NCBI RefSeq assembly: GCF_030811685.1
Contig: NZ_JAUSRF010000019.1
Span: forward strand, 1 to 64,000
Direction: 5' to 3'
Length of the DNA: 64,000 nucleotides
From: Neorhizobium huautlense
GTDB lineage: Bacteria; Pseudomonadota; Alphaproteobacteria; Rhizobiales; Rhizobiaceae
Shown here: in pieces, positions 49,186 through 57,770 of the stretch
How positions within the stretch are numbered: the stretch's first letter is position 1
Layout of the letters: every line of letters starts with the position of its first letter
Notes under the pieces: generated by a model
Databases searched by the model: none
The model's input: only the letters and a program-made list of their open reading frames with translations
Told to the model about the DNA's origin: nothing
Made by a program: the position numbers and the translations under genes

Positions 49186-49683
49186 CCTATGCTCCTTGAG
49201 CGGTTAGTCTCGGGGCTGGTTGACCAGGATTTGCGTGAACCGTGGAGTATCGAGCAGATGGTCTTTGCCCCGCAGTGGCATGGATGCCAGACGCTTGCAG
49301 GTGCTGTCTCTTTGCAATCGAGCAAAGCCTGGTCAGCCTCGTCATGAGAAATCCCTGCAAGCAACGTTACGACGGTCCGGCTCCCCCCATAACTAGAGCT
49401 CGTCACCTGATCGATAAACGGGCCACCTGTCCGATCAATGCGGAAGCAAACGCTTGCATGTGGAGATAACGGCGACGAGCAGTGCCGTCACACTCCACCG
49501 TTTGGCAAAGATGCAATCTGCACGGCGTCGAATGTCGTCGACATGGACTTCGGGACTTCATGAGCCTTCTCCGAGTAAGGCCCTCAGAGTGTATTGGTTC
49601 AACACTGCCTGTACGTCATCCGTGTTGAGGTGATCCACACTCAAACATCGGTCCGACGCTGTGCTCAGCACCAGGAGATGCAC
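49186..49683. other. Intergenic region upstream of the GloB-like gene
   Basis: About 500 bases between the divergent starts of the GloB-like gene and the LacI gene at 49750. It contains motif copy C (49413-49442), listed separately. I see no coding frame with support. The promoters of both genes should be here. Confidence 0.5.
49413..49442 (+). promoter_or_regulatory. 30-bp regulatory motif, copy C (upstream of the GloB-like gene)
   Basis: Begins GATAAACGGGCCACC and ends TCCGATCAATGCG. It keeps the first 12 bases, TCCGAT and TGCG of copies A and B, with the intervening bases diverged. It lies 227 bases upstream of the GloB-like start, in the same relative orientation as the other copies. Confidence 0.65.
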
Positions 49684-49721
49684 CCAAAACGTTTTGGAAT
49701 TGACTCCCAAAACGTTTTGGG
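49684..49721. promoter_or_regulatory. Tandem LacI-type operators
   Basis: CCAAAACGTTTTGG (49684-49697) and CCCAAAACGTTTTGGG (49706-49721) are perfect palindromes with centres 23 bases apart, about two helical turns. They end 28 bases before the LacI start. The central CG with A/T flanks is typical of LacI/GalR operators. Autoregulation, and through readthrough control of the whole operon, is inferred. Confidence 0.85.
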
Positions 49722-49749
49722 TGATCTTTGTGACATCTCGGGAGGAGAT

Positions 49750-50760
49750 ATGACCAACTTGAAGCAACTTGCCCAATCGCTGGGGCTGTCAATTACGACG
49801 GTCTCACGCGCGCTCGATGGGTACGCTGATGTGTCTGCTGCTACACGCGAACGTGTGCGGCAGGCGGCAGAGAGCGCAGGGTATCGTCCTAATGCATCGG
49901 CTCGACGGCTGCGAAAACAGCGTGCCGAACTGGTAGCAGTCACGTTGCCAAGCGAGCCCGGCCATATCGGCCCTGCCCATTTTCTAGAAATGCTGTCTGG
50001 TTGCGCGGAGCATCTGGCTACGGCTGGCCTGAACCTGGTGATCGCTCCGGTTCCAAGAGGAGAAAGCGAACTCGATATGTGCCGCCGCTTTGTCGACGGG
50101 CAGCGGGTGGATGCCATGCTGCTGGTGCGGACCAAACGGCGAGACGAACGTGTGGAATTCCTTCAGTCGCGCGGCATACCCTTTGTCACCAATGGCCGTA
50201 CCGAGGCCGCCACCCAGCATCCATTCATCGATGGCGACGGTTTTTCCGGCTTCCGACAGGCAACCTTGCGTTTTCATGAAGCCGGCCATCGTCGCATCGG
50301 CCATATTGCAGGGCCCCAAGACTATTTTTTTGCGCATGAACGCAAGAAGGGATGGGAAGCGGCGATGCGGGAGTGCGGCCTGCCGGTGGATCTCTGCGTC
50401 GAACAGGCTCCGACCGAACACGGCGGCTACATGGCAGCCCTTGCCCTGCTGAACCAGAATGACACGCCCACCGCGCTGGTGTGTGCCACCGACGAAATGG
50501 CGATCGGAGCGTTGCGAGCGCTACGCGAGGTCGACGGCGGGGATACGATCAGCCTTGTGGGGCATGATGACCTCCCTATCGGGGCCTTCACCAGCCCGGC
50601 GCTGTCCACCATGCGCATGACCGGCGAAAACCTCGGACGCAACTTCGCATCGCTATTGCTTCGGACTATCGCCGGCGAACCCGCGGAAAGCTTGCAGGAA
50701 TTGCATGCGATCGAATTCATCGATCGCGACAGCCATCTCCGGTCATCACCGACGACGTGA
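49750..50760 (+). CDS. LacI-family regulator of the glycosylglycerate operon
   Basis: A 336-residue LacI protein. The helix-turn-helix MTNLKQLAQSLGLSITTVSRALDGY (core LGLSITTVSRALDGY) and hinge (YRPNASARRLRKQRAELVAV) precede the ligand domain, with GRTEAATQHPFIDGDG, GHRRIGHIAGP, ALVCATDEMAIGALRA and VGHDDLPIGAFTSPALSTM. The ATG at 49750 follows GGGAGGAG; the longer frame upstream would cross the two operators. It is the first gene of a same-strand run that continues with an importer, a GH63-type hydrolase and a glycerate kinase. The inducer is probably the imported glycoside or a derivative. Confidence 0.92.
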   Translation: MTNLKQLAQSLGLSITTVSRALDGYADVSAATRERVRQAAESAGYRPNASARRLRKQRAELVAVTLPSEPGHIGPAHFLEMLSGCAEHLATAGLNLVIAPVPRGESELDMCRRFVDGQRVDAMLLVRTKRRDERVEFLQSRGIPFVTNGRTEAATQHPFIDGDGFSGFRQATLRFHEAGHRRIGHIAGPQDYFFAHERKKGWEAAMRECGLPVDLCVEQAPTEHGGYMAALALLNQNDTPTALVCATDEMAIGALRALREVDGGDTISLVGHDDLPIGAFTSPALSTMRMTGENLGRNFASLLLRTIAGEPAESLQELHAIEFIDRDSHLRSSPTT

Positions 50761-50794
50761 ACCAAAGTTATCATTGAAAACGAGGAGGAGAAAC

Positions 50795-52072
50795 ATGAAG
50801 AACCTGTTGTCACTTGCCATTATGGCCACGACGGCCGTCGGTCTTGGCGCGCCGGCAGCGGCCCAGACCGTGTTCCTTTCCACACAGCTGCGTCCTATCG
50901 AGGAAGCGACGGCCGTGCGCGAAGAACTGCTGAGCGGAATCGAGAAGCCGGTCGACTATGTGGTCGAGGAGCCGCCACAGTTTGCAGTACGCATGGAAGC
51001 CGAACGTCAGGCCGGCAAGCACACGATCAGCCTCGTCGGTGCGCTGCATGGCGAACTGTCGCCGCTCGCCGACCGGCAGATGCTCGAACCCCTTGATGAC
51101 CTGGCCAAGAAACTGGCCAGCGCCGGGATGCCCCAGTCGCTGATCGATCTCGGCAAGCTCGGCAAGACCGAACAGCAGTACATTCCGTGGATGCAGGCGA
51201 CCTATGTGATGGCCGCCAGCAAGGATGCGCTGCAATATCTGCCGGAAGGCGCAGATATCAACAAGCTTACCTACGATCAATTGATCGAGTGGGGCAAGAA
51301 AATGAAGGACGAAACCGGTGCGCCGCAGATCGGTTTCCCGGCCGGACCAAAGGGCCTGATGCCGCGCTATTTCCAGGGCTATTTCTACCCGTCCTTCACC
51401 GGCGGCGTGGTGCGCACCTTTCAAAATGCCGATGCCGCTGCCGGCTGGGAAAAGCTGAAGGAACTCTGGACCGTCGTCAGCCCCAATTCGACCAATTACG
51501 ATTTCATGCAGGAGCCGCTCGCGTCCGGTGAAGTCATGGTCGCCTGGGATCACGTCGCGCGCCTGAAAAACGCCATATCCGGTTCGCCCGACAATTACGT
51601 CGTTTTCCCCGCCCCTGCCGGCCCGAAGGGCCGCGGTTACATGCCGGTCGTCGCCGGCCTTGCCATTCCGAAGGGCGCACCGGACGCGGCGAACGCCACC
51701 GCCGTCATCGAACACCTCGCCACACAGGATGTGCAGTTGCAGACGGCCTCTCTTGTCGGCTTTTTCCCGACGCTCAACGTGCAGCTGCCGGAAGATCTTG
51801 ATCCAGGTGTTGCGCTGCTCGCCGGTGCCGTCACCGCCACCCAGAGCGCACCGGATGCGGTCATCTCGCTTTTGCCGGTCGGCCTGGGCGACAAGGGCGG
51901 TGAATTCAACAAGGTCTATATGGACGCCTTCCAGCGGATCATCCTGCGAAACGAGCCCGTCGCCGACGTGCTCAAGTCGCAGGGCGCAACCATGACCAGG
52001 CTGATGGCCGACACCAAGGCTCCCTGCTGGGCTCCTGACGCCAAAAGTGACGGCGCCTGCCCGGTCGAGTGA
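50795..52072 (+). CDS. Extracellular sugar-binding protein (SBP_bac_1)
   Basis: A 425-residue periplasmic binding protein. A signal peptide (MKNLLSLAIMATTAVGLGAP) is followed by AQTVFLSTQLRPIEEATAV, LVGALHGELSPLADRQMLEP, YIPWMQATYVMAASKDALQYL and FPAGPKGLMPRYFQGYFYPS. Two cysteines near the C-terminus (APCWAPDAKSDGACPVE) could form a disulfide. GAGGAGGAG precedes the ATG at 50795. It is the receptor of the importer at 52270-55027. The ligand is inferred to be a small glycoside such as glucosylglycerate or mannosylglycerate, from the enzymes downstream. Confidence 0.92.
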   Translation: MKNLLSLAIMATTAVGLGAPAAAQTVFLSTQLRPIEEATAVREELLSGIEKPVDYVVEEPPQFAVRMEAERQAGKHTISLVGALHGELSPLADRQMLEPLDDLAKKLASAGMPQSLIDLGKLGKTEQQYIPWMQATYVMAASKDALQYLPEGADINKLTYDQLIEWGKKMKDETGAPQIGFPAGPKGLMPRYFQGYFYPSFTGGVVRTFQNADAAAGWEKLKELWTVVSPNSTNYDFMQEPLASGEVMVAWDHVARLKNAISGSPDNYVVFPAPAGPKGRGYMPVVAGLAIPKGAPDAANATAVIEHLATQDVQLQTASLVGFFPTLNVQLPEDLDPGVALLAGAVTATQSAPDAVISLLPVGLGDKGGEFNKVYMDAFQRIILRNEPVADVLKSQGATMTRLMADTKAPCWAPDAKSDGACPVE

Positions 52073-52106
52073 GGTTCGCCTCACCCGGAGCACAAGGCCC
52101 CTCTCA

Positions 52107-52174
52107 CCCTCCCCACAAGGGGAGGGCTTAACCCGGCCTCTCCGCCGAACCTCAATTGAGGTAGGCGATCGCCT
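52107..52174. repeat. Mosaic of three palindromes (rhizobial intergenic repeat type)
   Basis: CCCTCCCC-ACAA-GGGGAGGG (52107-52126), ACCTCAATTGAGGT (52149-52162) and AGGCGATCGCCT (52163-52174) follow one another. The first, with flanking CTCTCAC and GGGCTTAACCCGG, resembles palindromic intergenic mosaic elements (RIME-like) found in rhizobial genomes. It lies between the binding-protein gene and the first permease gene, so it may shape differential expression. Confidence 0.7.
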
Positions 52175-52269
52175 GACGGTTTTTCTCACCTTGCAGAGGA
52201 AATGGGCGGCAGAGCAGAGGGGGCCTCGCCAACCTCACGGGCCGCCTAATCGCAAAAATCAAAGGGTAA

Positions 52270-53124
52270 ATGATGACCCAATCCAGACCCTGGATCCCCT
52301 ACGCGCTGATACTCCCTTCCGTTGTTTTCCTTGGCCTGCTTTTCATCGTGCCGCTGGTGCAGACGATCTGGCTTGCCGTCTCCGATAACGGCACCCCGTC
52401 GCTCGCCAACATGACGACAATGGTGAGCGATCTGAATTTCGGCCGCTCGGTGCTGAACACGTTCCTGCTGACGCTTGCCGTCGTGCCGATCCAGATCGTC
52501 ATGGCGCTGACCATGGGCTCCATGGTCGCCAAGATGAACGGTGGCCGCGAGACGATCCTGTGGATATGGACCATCCCGCTCGGCATTTCGGATCTTGCCG
52601 CCGGCATGGTCTGGCTGTCGATCCTGCAGAATACCGGTTACCTCAACTCCATCCTGTTCGGCATGGGCCTGATCGAGCGGCAGACCGCCTGGCTTACCTA
52701 CCAGACACCGGTTGCCCTGTTCATCGGCATCGCGATCGCTGAAATCTGGCGCGGCACCGCCATTGTGATGATCATCATCGTCGCCGGCCTCAATCAGGTG
52801 CCGAAGGAGTTCAAGGAAGCCGCCGAAATCTTCGGCGCAAGCCCGTGGACGCGTTTTACCCGTATCACCCTGCCGCTTATTCGCCCTGCTCTTCAGTCGG
52901 CGCTGATCCTGCGCACCGTGCTCGCCTTCGAAGTCTTCGCGGTCGTTTATGCGCTCGGCGGGCGCAACTTCCCGGTCCTCGTCGGCGAGGCCTATAACTG
53001 GCAGAACCAGAACCAGAATTATGGCGTCGCAGCCGCCTATGCGGTGCTGATCATGGTCATCTCGCTCGCTGCCACCCTCGTCTATCTGAAAGTCGTCAAG
53101 GTCGATCCGGAGCGCCTGCCATGA
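52270..53124 (+). CDS. Sugar ABC transporter permease (MalF/UgpA class)
   Basis: A 284-residue permease with six membrane helices (WIPYALILPSVVFLGLLFIVP, LILRTVLAFEVFAVVYAL, AVLIMVISLAATLVYLKVV) and the EAA loop EFKEAAEIFGASPWTRFTRITLPLIRPALQ (core EAAEIFGASPWTRFTRITLP). It starts after the mosaic repeat and overlaps the second permease gene by 4 bases. It forms the channel with that protein and the ATPase at 53975. Confidence 0.93.
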   Translation: MMTQSRPWIPYALILPSVVFLGLLFIVPLVQTIWLAVSDNGTPSLANMTTMVSDLNFGRSVLNTFLLTLAVVPIQIVMALTMGSMVAKMNGGRETILWIWTIPLGISDLAAGMVWLSILQNTGYLNSILFGMGLIERQTAWLTYQTPVALFIGIAIAEIWRGTAIVMIIIVAGLNQVPKEFKEAAEIFGASPWTRFTRITLPLIRPALQSALILRTVLAFEVFAVVYALGGRNFPVLVGEAYNWQNQNQNYGVAAAYAVLIMVISLAATLVYLKVVKVDPERLP

Positions 53125-53963
53125 GCAACACCATGAGCACATCCGGCCATGCCGGTTTCATTTCCGCCCGCATGCTCCTGTTCTGGAGCGGTATCATCGC
53201 CCTCTGCGCCTGGGTTCTGGTGCCGATCTATCTGGTCGCGCTCGGCGCTTTGGGCGGGCGTGCGGGTGCCTATCAGTGGCCGAAAAACCTTCTGCCCAAC
53301 GACATCTCGCTGCAACCCTTCATCCTGTTTCTCAAGACGGAAGGCGTGTTTCAGTCCTTCCTCAATTCGCTCGGTGCCGCCGGCATCACGGTAGCGCTTT
53401 CGATCGCACTCGGCGCACCGGCGGGTTATGCTCTGGCGCGCTATAATTTCCGCGGCAAGGACAGCTACCGGCTTCTGGTCCTGCTGACCCGCGCCTTCCC
53501 GCTCGCCATTCTCGCTCTGCCGCTGACCGTTTCCTATATCCGTCTCGGCCTTTACGACACGGTTCTCGGCGTCGGCCTCATCCACACGGTCCTTGCCCTC
53601 CCCTTCGCAGCACTGGTCACGCAAGGCATCTTTCTCGGCGTCCCCCGTGAGCTGGAAGAGGCCGCCTGGGTGTTCGGATGCACCCGCATTCAGGCCTTCT
53701 TCAAGATCGTCGCCCCCCTCGCCCTGCCGGGCCTTGTCGCGACTGCCGTCTTCGCCTTCGTCATTTCCTGGAATGAAGTTTTTGCAGCCTCGGTTCTCAC
53801 CGTACGGCATCGCACACTGACGGCCTATCTGCTCACCGTGCTGTCGGAAAGCCCGATGCACTACCGCTTTGCCGGCGGCCTCATGCTCATCCTCCCTTCG
53901 GTTGTCTTCATCTTCGCGGTCAGGCGCTACCTGTTTGCGATCTGGGGCGTCTCTTCAAAGTAA
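53121..53963 (+). CDS. Sugar ABC transporter permease (MalG class)
   Basis: A 280-residue permease with six membrane helices (MLLFWSGIIALCAWVLVPIYL, LLVLLTRAFPLAILALPLTVS, FAGGLMLILPSVVFIFAV) and the EAA loop LEEAAWVFGCTRIQAFFKIVAPLALPG (core EEAAWVFGCTRIQAFFKIVA). The MalG-class length and C-terminal VRRYLFAIWGV fit. It is encoded between the partner permease (4-base overlap) and the ATPase (11-base gap). Confidence 0.93.
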   Translation: MSNTMSTSGHAGFISARMLLFWSGIIALCAWVLVPIYLVALGALGGRAGAYQWPKNLLPNDISLQPFILFLKTEGVFQSFLNSLGAAGITVALSIALGAPAGYALARYNFRGKDSYRLLVLLTRAFPLAILALPLTVSYIRLGLYDTVLGVGLIHTVLALPFAALVTQGIFLGVPRELEEAAWVFGCTRIQAFFKIVAPLALPGLVATAVFAFVISWNEVFAASVLTVRHRTLTAYLLTVLSESPMHYRFAGGLMLILPSVVFIFAVRRYLFAIWGVSSK

Positions 53964-53974
53964 CGGGTAAACTC

Positions 53975-55027
53975 ATGGCCAACATTGTCATCGACAACAT
54001 CAAGAAGAGCTTCGGTGCCTTCCAGGCGCTCAAAGGCGTCTCGCTGACGATCAAGGACGGCGAGTTCGTCTCGCTGCTCGGACCGTCAGGATGCGGCAAA
54101 ACCACACTTCTGCGCATTATCGCCGGTCTGGAAACATCCACCTCGGGCGATATCCGCATCGGCGATAAATCCGTCATCGGCCTACCGCCGAAAGATCGCG
54201 GCCTTGCCATGGTTTTTCAGAACTACGCCGTCTTCCCGCATATGACGGTATATGAAAATGTCGCCTTCGGGCTGCGCATGCAGAAGGCCGATGATGCGCG
54301 CGTAAAAAAGCAGGTCGAAAAGGCGGCAGGCCTGCTGCATATCGAAGCGTATCTCGATCGTTATCCGAACAAGCTTTCCGGCGGTCAGCGCCAGCGTGTC
54401 GCGGTTGCGCGCGCACTCGCGGTCGAACCAGGCGTACTTCTTATGGACGAGCCGCTCTCCAATCTCGATGCGCTTCTGCGTCTTGAAATGCGCACCGAAC
54501 TGAAGACCGTGCTGCAGGAAGCCGGTACCACGACCATCTACGTCACCCACGACCAGACCGAGGCCATGGGCCTGTCGGACCGTATTGCCGTTGTCCATGA
54601 CGGGCGTATCGAACAGGTCGGAACGCCGGTCGAGGTCTATAACCACCCCGCCACCCGTTTCGTCGGCGGCTTTATCGGCAATCCGCCAATGAACTTCATC
54701 ACCATGCCGGTGACAAACGGGCAGGTCGCTGCCGGTTCGCAGCGGTTTGCGGTTCCGGCGCAGGGTGGCGAAATCGTGCTCGGCCTGCGCGGCGAAACCG
54801 TCGAGCGTGCCCCCACCGGACAGGGGCTGGACATGGAGGTCCGCGTTGCCGAACCGATGGGCTCGCATCTGCTTTTGACCGGCAGCATTCTCGGCCAGCC
54901 CGCCCGCGTCATCCTCCCCGCGACAGAAACCGTCAAGAACGGCGAGACCGTCGGCCTCGCACTCGACCCCAAACGTCTGACGTGGCTGTCGCCCGAAAGC
55001 GGCGTCTCCTATCCGGCAGCAGCTTAA
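53975..55027 (+). CDS. Sugar ABC transporter ATPase (MalK/UgpC-like)
   Basis: A 350-residue ATPase with Walker A LGPSGCGKTTLLRI, VFQNYAVFPHMTVYENVAFGLRM (core QNYAVFPHMTVYENVAFG), signature KLSGGQRQRVAVARA, Walker B VLLMDEPLSNLD and H-loop YVTHDQTEAM. The C-terminal regulatory/TOBE domain begins near GFIGNPPMNFITM. It energises the binding-protein importer encoded just upstream. The GH63-type gene follows after 18 bases. Confidence 0.94.
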   Translation: MANIVIDNIKKSFGAFQALKGVSLTIKDGEFVSLLGPSGCGKTTLLRIIAGLETSTSGDIRIGDKSVIGLPPKDRGLAMVFQNYAVFPHMTVYENVAFGLRMQKADDARVKKQVEKAAGLLHIEAYLDRYPNKLSGGQRQRVAVARALAVEPGVLLMDEPLSNLDALLRLEMRTELKTVLQEAGTTTIYVTHDQTEAMGLSDRIAVVHDGRIEQVGTPVEVYNHPATRFVGGFIGNPPMNFITMPVTNGQVAAGSQRFAVPAQGGEIVLGLRGETVERAPTGQGLDMEVRVAEPMGSHLLLTGSILGQPARVILPATETVKNGETVGLALDPKRLTWLSPESGVSYPAAA

Positions 55028-55045
55028 AATTTCTGGAGTACCAAA

Positions 55046-56311
55046 ATGAACAAGCACTTTGATGAGGCTTACCGTATCCTCGCGGCCAATGATCGTGGCG
55101 GCTACACCGTACCGACCGATCGTCTTTATCCTTTCCAGTGGAACTGGGATTCCGCCTTCGTCGCCATGGGTTTCGCGACCTTCGACATCGATCGTGCCTA
55201 TCGCGAACTGGAGCGGTTGACCGAAGGCCAGTGGGAAGACGGCATGATCCCGCATATCGTTTTCCACCAGCCGAGCGATACCTATTTTCCCGGTCCTGAC
55301 GTCTGGCGTACGAGCCATACGATCCCGACCTCCGGCATCACCCAGCCGCCCGTCTTCGGCATCGCATTGCGCGCCGTCCACGAAGCCGCCGAAACGGCTG
55401 GATCCGAAGATGCGAAGGCCCGCACACTCACCCTCTTCCATGCCGCGCTGAAATGGCATCGCTGGTGGTACTCCGCACGTGATCCTGAAGGCACAGGCCT
55501 TGTCGCTCTTCTTCATCCCTGGGAAAGCGGCAGCGACAATTCCCCGGCCTGGGATATCGCCCTTTCCCGTGTGCCAACCTCAACCGAGACGGCAGTCGTC
55601 CGCAAGGATACCGGTCATGTCGATGCCGCCATGCGACCGCGTGACGAGGATTATCGCCGGTTCATCCATTTGGTCGATACCTATGCAGCCTGCGGCTGGA
55701 ATCCGGTGCAGCAGTGGGAAAAGGCCCCGTTCAAGGTTGCCGAAGTGCAGACCACGGCAATCCTCCTCAAGGCTGGAGAGGACCTGTTACACTTGGCCGG
55801 CGTCCTGGGGCTAGATGAGGCGGCCGAGGAACTGGCCGTCTATAACCTCCTTACCCGTAACGCCCTGCAGGCACAGTGGCGGCCGCAGCTTTCTCGTTTC
55901 GTATCGCGCGATCTGATCTCCAACGAGGATATCGACGCGCCAACCCATGCCGGTTTCATTCCGCTCCTTGCGCTCGATCTGGACAAGGACATTGTCGATG
56001 CGGCAGCAGCCGAAATGCGCCTCTGGTCGAACGGCATGAAGGTGGCGTTTCCGACCACCAAGCCTTTCGTCGGAAGTTTCGAAGCGAAGCGTTACTGGCG
56101 CGGGCCATCCTGGGCGATCATCAACTGGCTGCTGATCGACGGACTGGCGCGCAATGGTTTGACCGACATGGCGGCGGGCCTGCGTTCAAATACCGTCAGT
56201 GCCATCGAGACCGAGGGATTTGCAGAATATTTCGATCCGATCACCGGTGAAGGATGTGGCGGCCTCGGCTTTTCCTGGACCGGCGCGGCCTATCTTTGCC
56301 TGGCGGAATAA
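55046..56311 (+). CDS. GH63-type glucosylglycerate/mannosylglycerate hydrolase
   Basis: A 421-residue cytoplasmic (alpha/alpha)6-barrel glycosidase with no signal peptide. Features are YPFQWNWDSAFVAMG, TEGQWEDGMIPHIVFHQPS, WESGSDNSPAWD with the likely general acid Asp164, YRRFIHLVDTYAACGWNP, DAPTHAGFIPLLALDL, YWRGPSWAIINWLL, and FAEYFDPITGEGCGGLGFSWTGA carrying the likely catalytic Glu (about 394). Length and these blocks match the GH63 group of glucosylglycerate and mannosylglycerate hydrolases, which release glucose or mannose and D-glycerate. The next gene is a glycerate kinase, which supports this substrate. Which sugar is attached cannot be told. Confidence 0.82.
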   Translation: MNKHFDEAYRILAANDRGGYTVPTDRLYPFQWNWDSAFVAMGFATFDIDRAYRELERLTEGQWEDGMIPHIVFHQPSDTYFPGPDVWRTSHTIPTSGITQPPVFGIALRAVHEAAETAGSEDAKARTLTLFHAALKWHRWWYSARDPEGTGLVALLHPWESGSDNSPAWDIALSRVPTSTETAVVRKDTGHVDAAMRPRDEDYRRFIHLVDTYAACGWNPVQQWEKAPFKVAEVQTTAILLKAGEDLLHLAGVLGLDEAAEELAVYNLLTRNALQAQWRPQLSRFVSRDLISNEDIDAPTHAGFIPLLALDLDKDIVDAAAAEMRLWSNGMKVAFPTTKPFVGSFEAKRYWRGPSWAIINWLLIDGLARNGLTDMAAGLRSNTVSAIETEGFAEYFDPITGEGCGGLGFSWTGAAYLCLAE

Positions 56312-56441
56312 CTTCGTCGCGCTTGCAGTCGCATCAGGCAATGTTGGCGATCCTGTCCGTATCATGAACGGTGGGGCAGCACTGCCCCATCATTCAATCG
56401 ATGTCGCCACCAATGTGCGAGCTATGAGGCAAAAATCGACC

Positions 56442-57710
56442 ATGTCGTGGAATGATCAAGCGGTTAGAACCCTGTTGCGCCGGATGTTCGACGCCGCAAT
56501 CGAAAGTGCCTCGCCGTCTGCGGCGGTATTGCGTAACTTGCCGCCAAAACCGTCAGGCAGATGCATTGTCATTGGGGCCGGCAAAGCATCGGCTGCAATG
56601 GCAGCAGCACTTGATGCCGCTTGGGCGGACGTCGATGTGTCCGGCGTCGTCGTAACACGGTACGGGCACGCGGTGCCGACGGGTCGTATTCGCATCATCG
56701 AAGCGTCGCATCCGGTACCGGACGAAATGAGCATGGAAGCCGGCCGCTTGACATTAGAAACCGTCCAGGGGCTGTCCGAGGAAGATCTGGTGATTGCCAT
56801 GATTTCGGGCGGCGGCTCGGCCCTGCTTGTGGCTCCCTCGGCAGATATGACGCTGGCTGACAAGCAAGCGGTAAACCAAACGCTGCTGAAGAGCGGAGCA
56901 ACCATCCGCGAGATGAACGCCGTACGAAAGCATCTATCGCTGGTAAAGGGCGGACGCTTGGCAATAGCGGCACGACCGGCAAAGGTCATCACCATGGTGA
57001 TATCCGACGTGCCGGGCGATGACCCGTCCGACATCGCATCCGGCCCCACCGTCGCGGATGCATCGACGCTTGAGACCGTACGAGATATTCTGCAGCGTCG
57101 ACACATCCCGTTACCGCCGCGCGCGCAGGCTGCGCTTGATATGGCTATTGAAACACCGAAACCTGTCGATCTGGCCAGCGATGTCAGGATTATCGCAGCC
57201 CCGTCCCTTGCACTCTCTGCCGCAGCGCGCGTGGCAGAGGCTGCCGGCGTCAGAACGCTGATCCTTGGCGATGCATTGGAAGGTGAGGCCCGTGAAATGG
57301 GGACGGTCATGGCTGGTATTGCGCTCTCCGCCCGGACCAGACGAGTACCTGTCGATGGACCGGCAGTTATCCTGTCGGGAGGCGAGGCAACCGTATCCAT
57401 CGGGGCCGCGACGCCTGGGCGCGGCGGCCGTAATACCGAGTTCCTGCTCGGTCTCGCGGTAGCGTTGGCAAGCACCGACGGCATATGGGCAATAGCAGGT
57501 GATACGGACGGCATTGACGGCACGGAGGATGCAGCCGGTGCTTTCGTGTCTCCTGATACGTTGACGAGATCAGAAAAAATAGATCTCGATGCAAAACGGC
57601 ATCTGGCAGCGCACGACAGCTACTCGTTCTTCGAAGGAATTGGCGACCTGATAAAGACCGGCCCCACTCTGACCAACGTCAATGACTTTCGGGCGATTTT
57701 CGTTTCATGA
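56442..57710 (+). CDS. gckA: Glycerate 2-kinase (GckA, MOFRL family)
   Basis: A 422-residue class II glycerate kinase that converts D-glycerate to 2-phosphoglycerate. Motifs are RCIVIGAGKASAAMAAAL, ASHPVPDEMSMEAGRLTLE, MISGGGSALLVAPS, MNAVRKHLSLVKGGRLA, VISDVPGDDPSDIASGPT, and the C-terminal MOFRL domain with GRGGRNTEFLLGLAVAL and AGDTDGIDGTEDAAGAF. The ATG at 56442 fits the family N-terminus (GAGG 12 bases upstream); ATG 56424 is an alternative. It lies 130 bases after the hydrolase gene and would channel the glycerate it releases into glycolysis. Confidence 0.92.
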   Translation: MSWNDQAVRTLLRRMFDAAIESASPSAAVLRNLPPKPSGRCIVIGAGKASAAMAAALDAAWADVDVSGVVVTRYGHAVPTGRIRIIEASHPVPDEMSMEAGRLTLETVQGLSEEDLVIAMISGGGSALLVAPSADMTLADKQAVNQTLLKSGATIREMNAVRKHLSLVKGGRLAIAARPAKVITMVISDVPGDDPSDIASGPTVADASTLETVRDILQRRHIPLPPRAQAALDMAIETPKPVDLASDVRIIAAPSLALSAAARVAEAAGVRTLILGDALEGEAREMGTVMAGIALSARTRRVPVDGPAVILSGGEATVSIGAATPGRGGRNTEFLLGLAVALASTDGIWAIAGDTDGIDGTEDAAGAFVSPDTLTRSEKIDLDAKRHLAAHDSYSFFEGIGDLIKTGPTLTNVNDFRAIFVS

Positions 57711-57770
57711 TATTTGGGATCTCTTGATCCTGTGAGCCGAGAGCCCCAAGCAATTCCGCAACATGTCTGC

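Noticed and set aside
49594..49749. Extension of the third LacI protein to an upstream start at 49594
   Set aside because: The extra 52 residues would be encoded across two perfect operators and have no homology. GGGAGGAG precedes ATG 49750.
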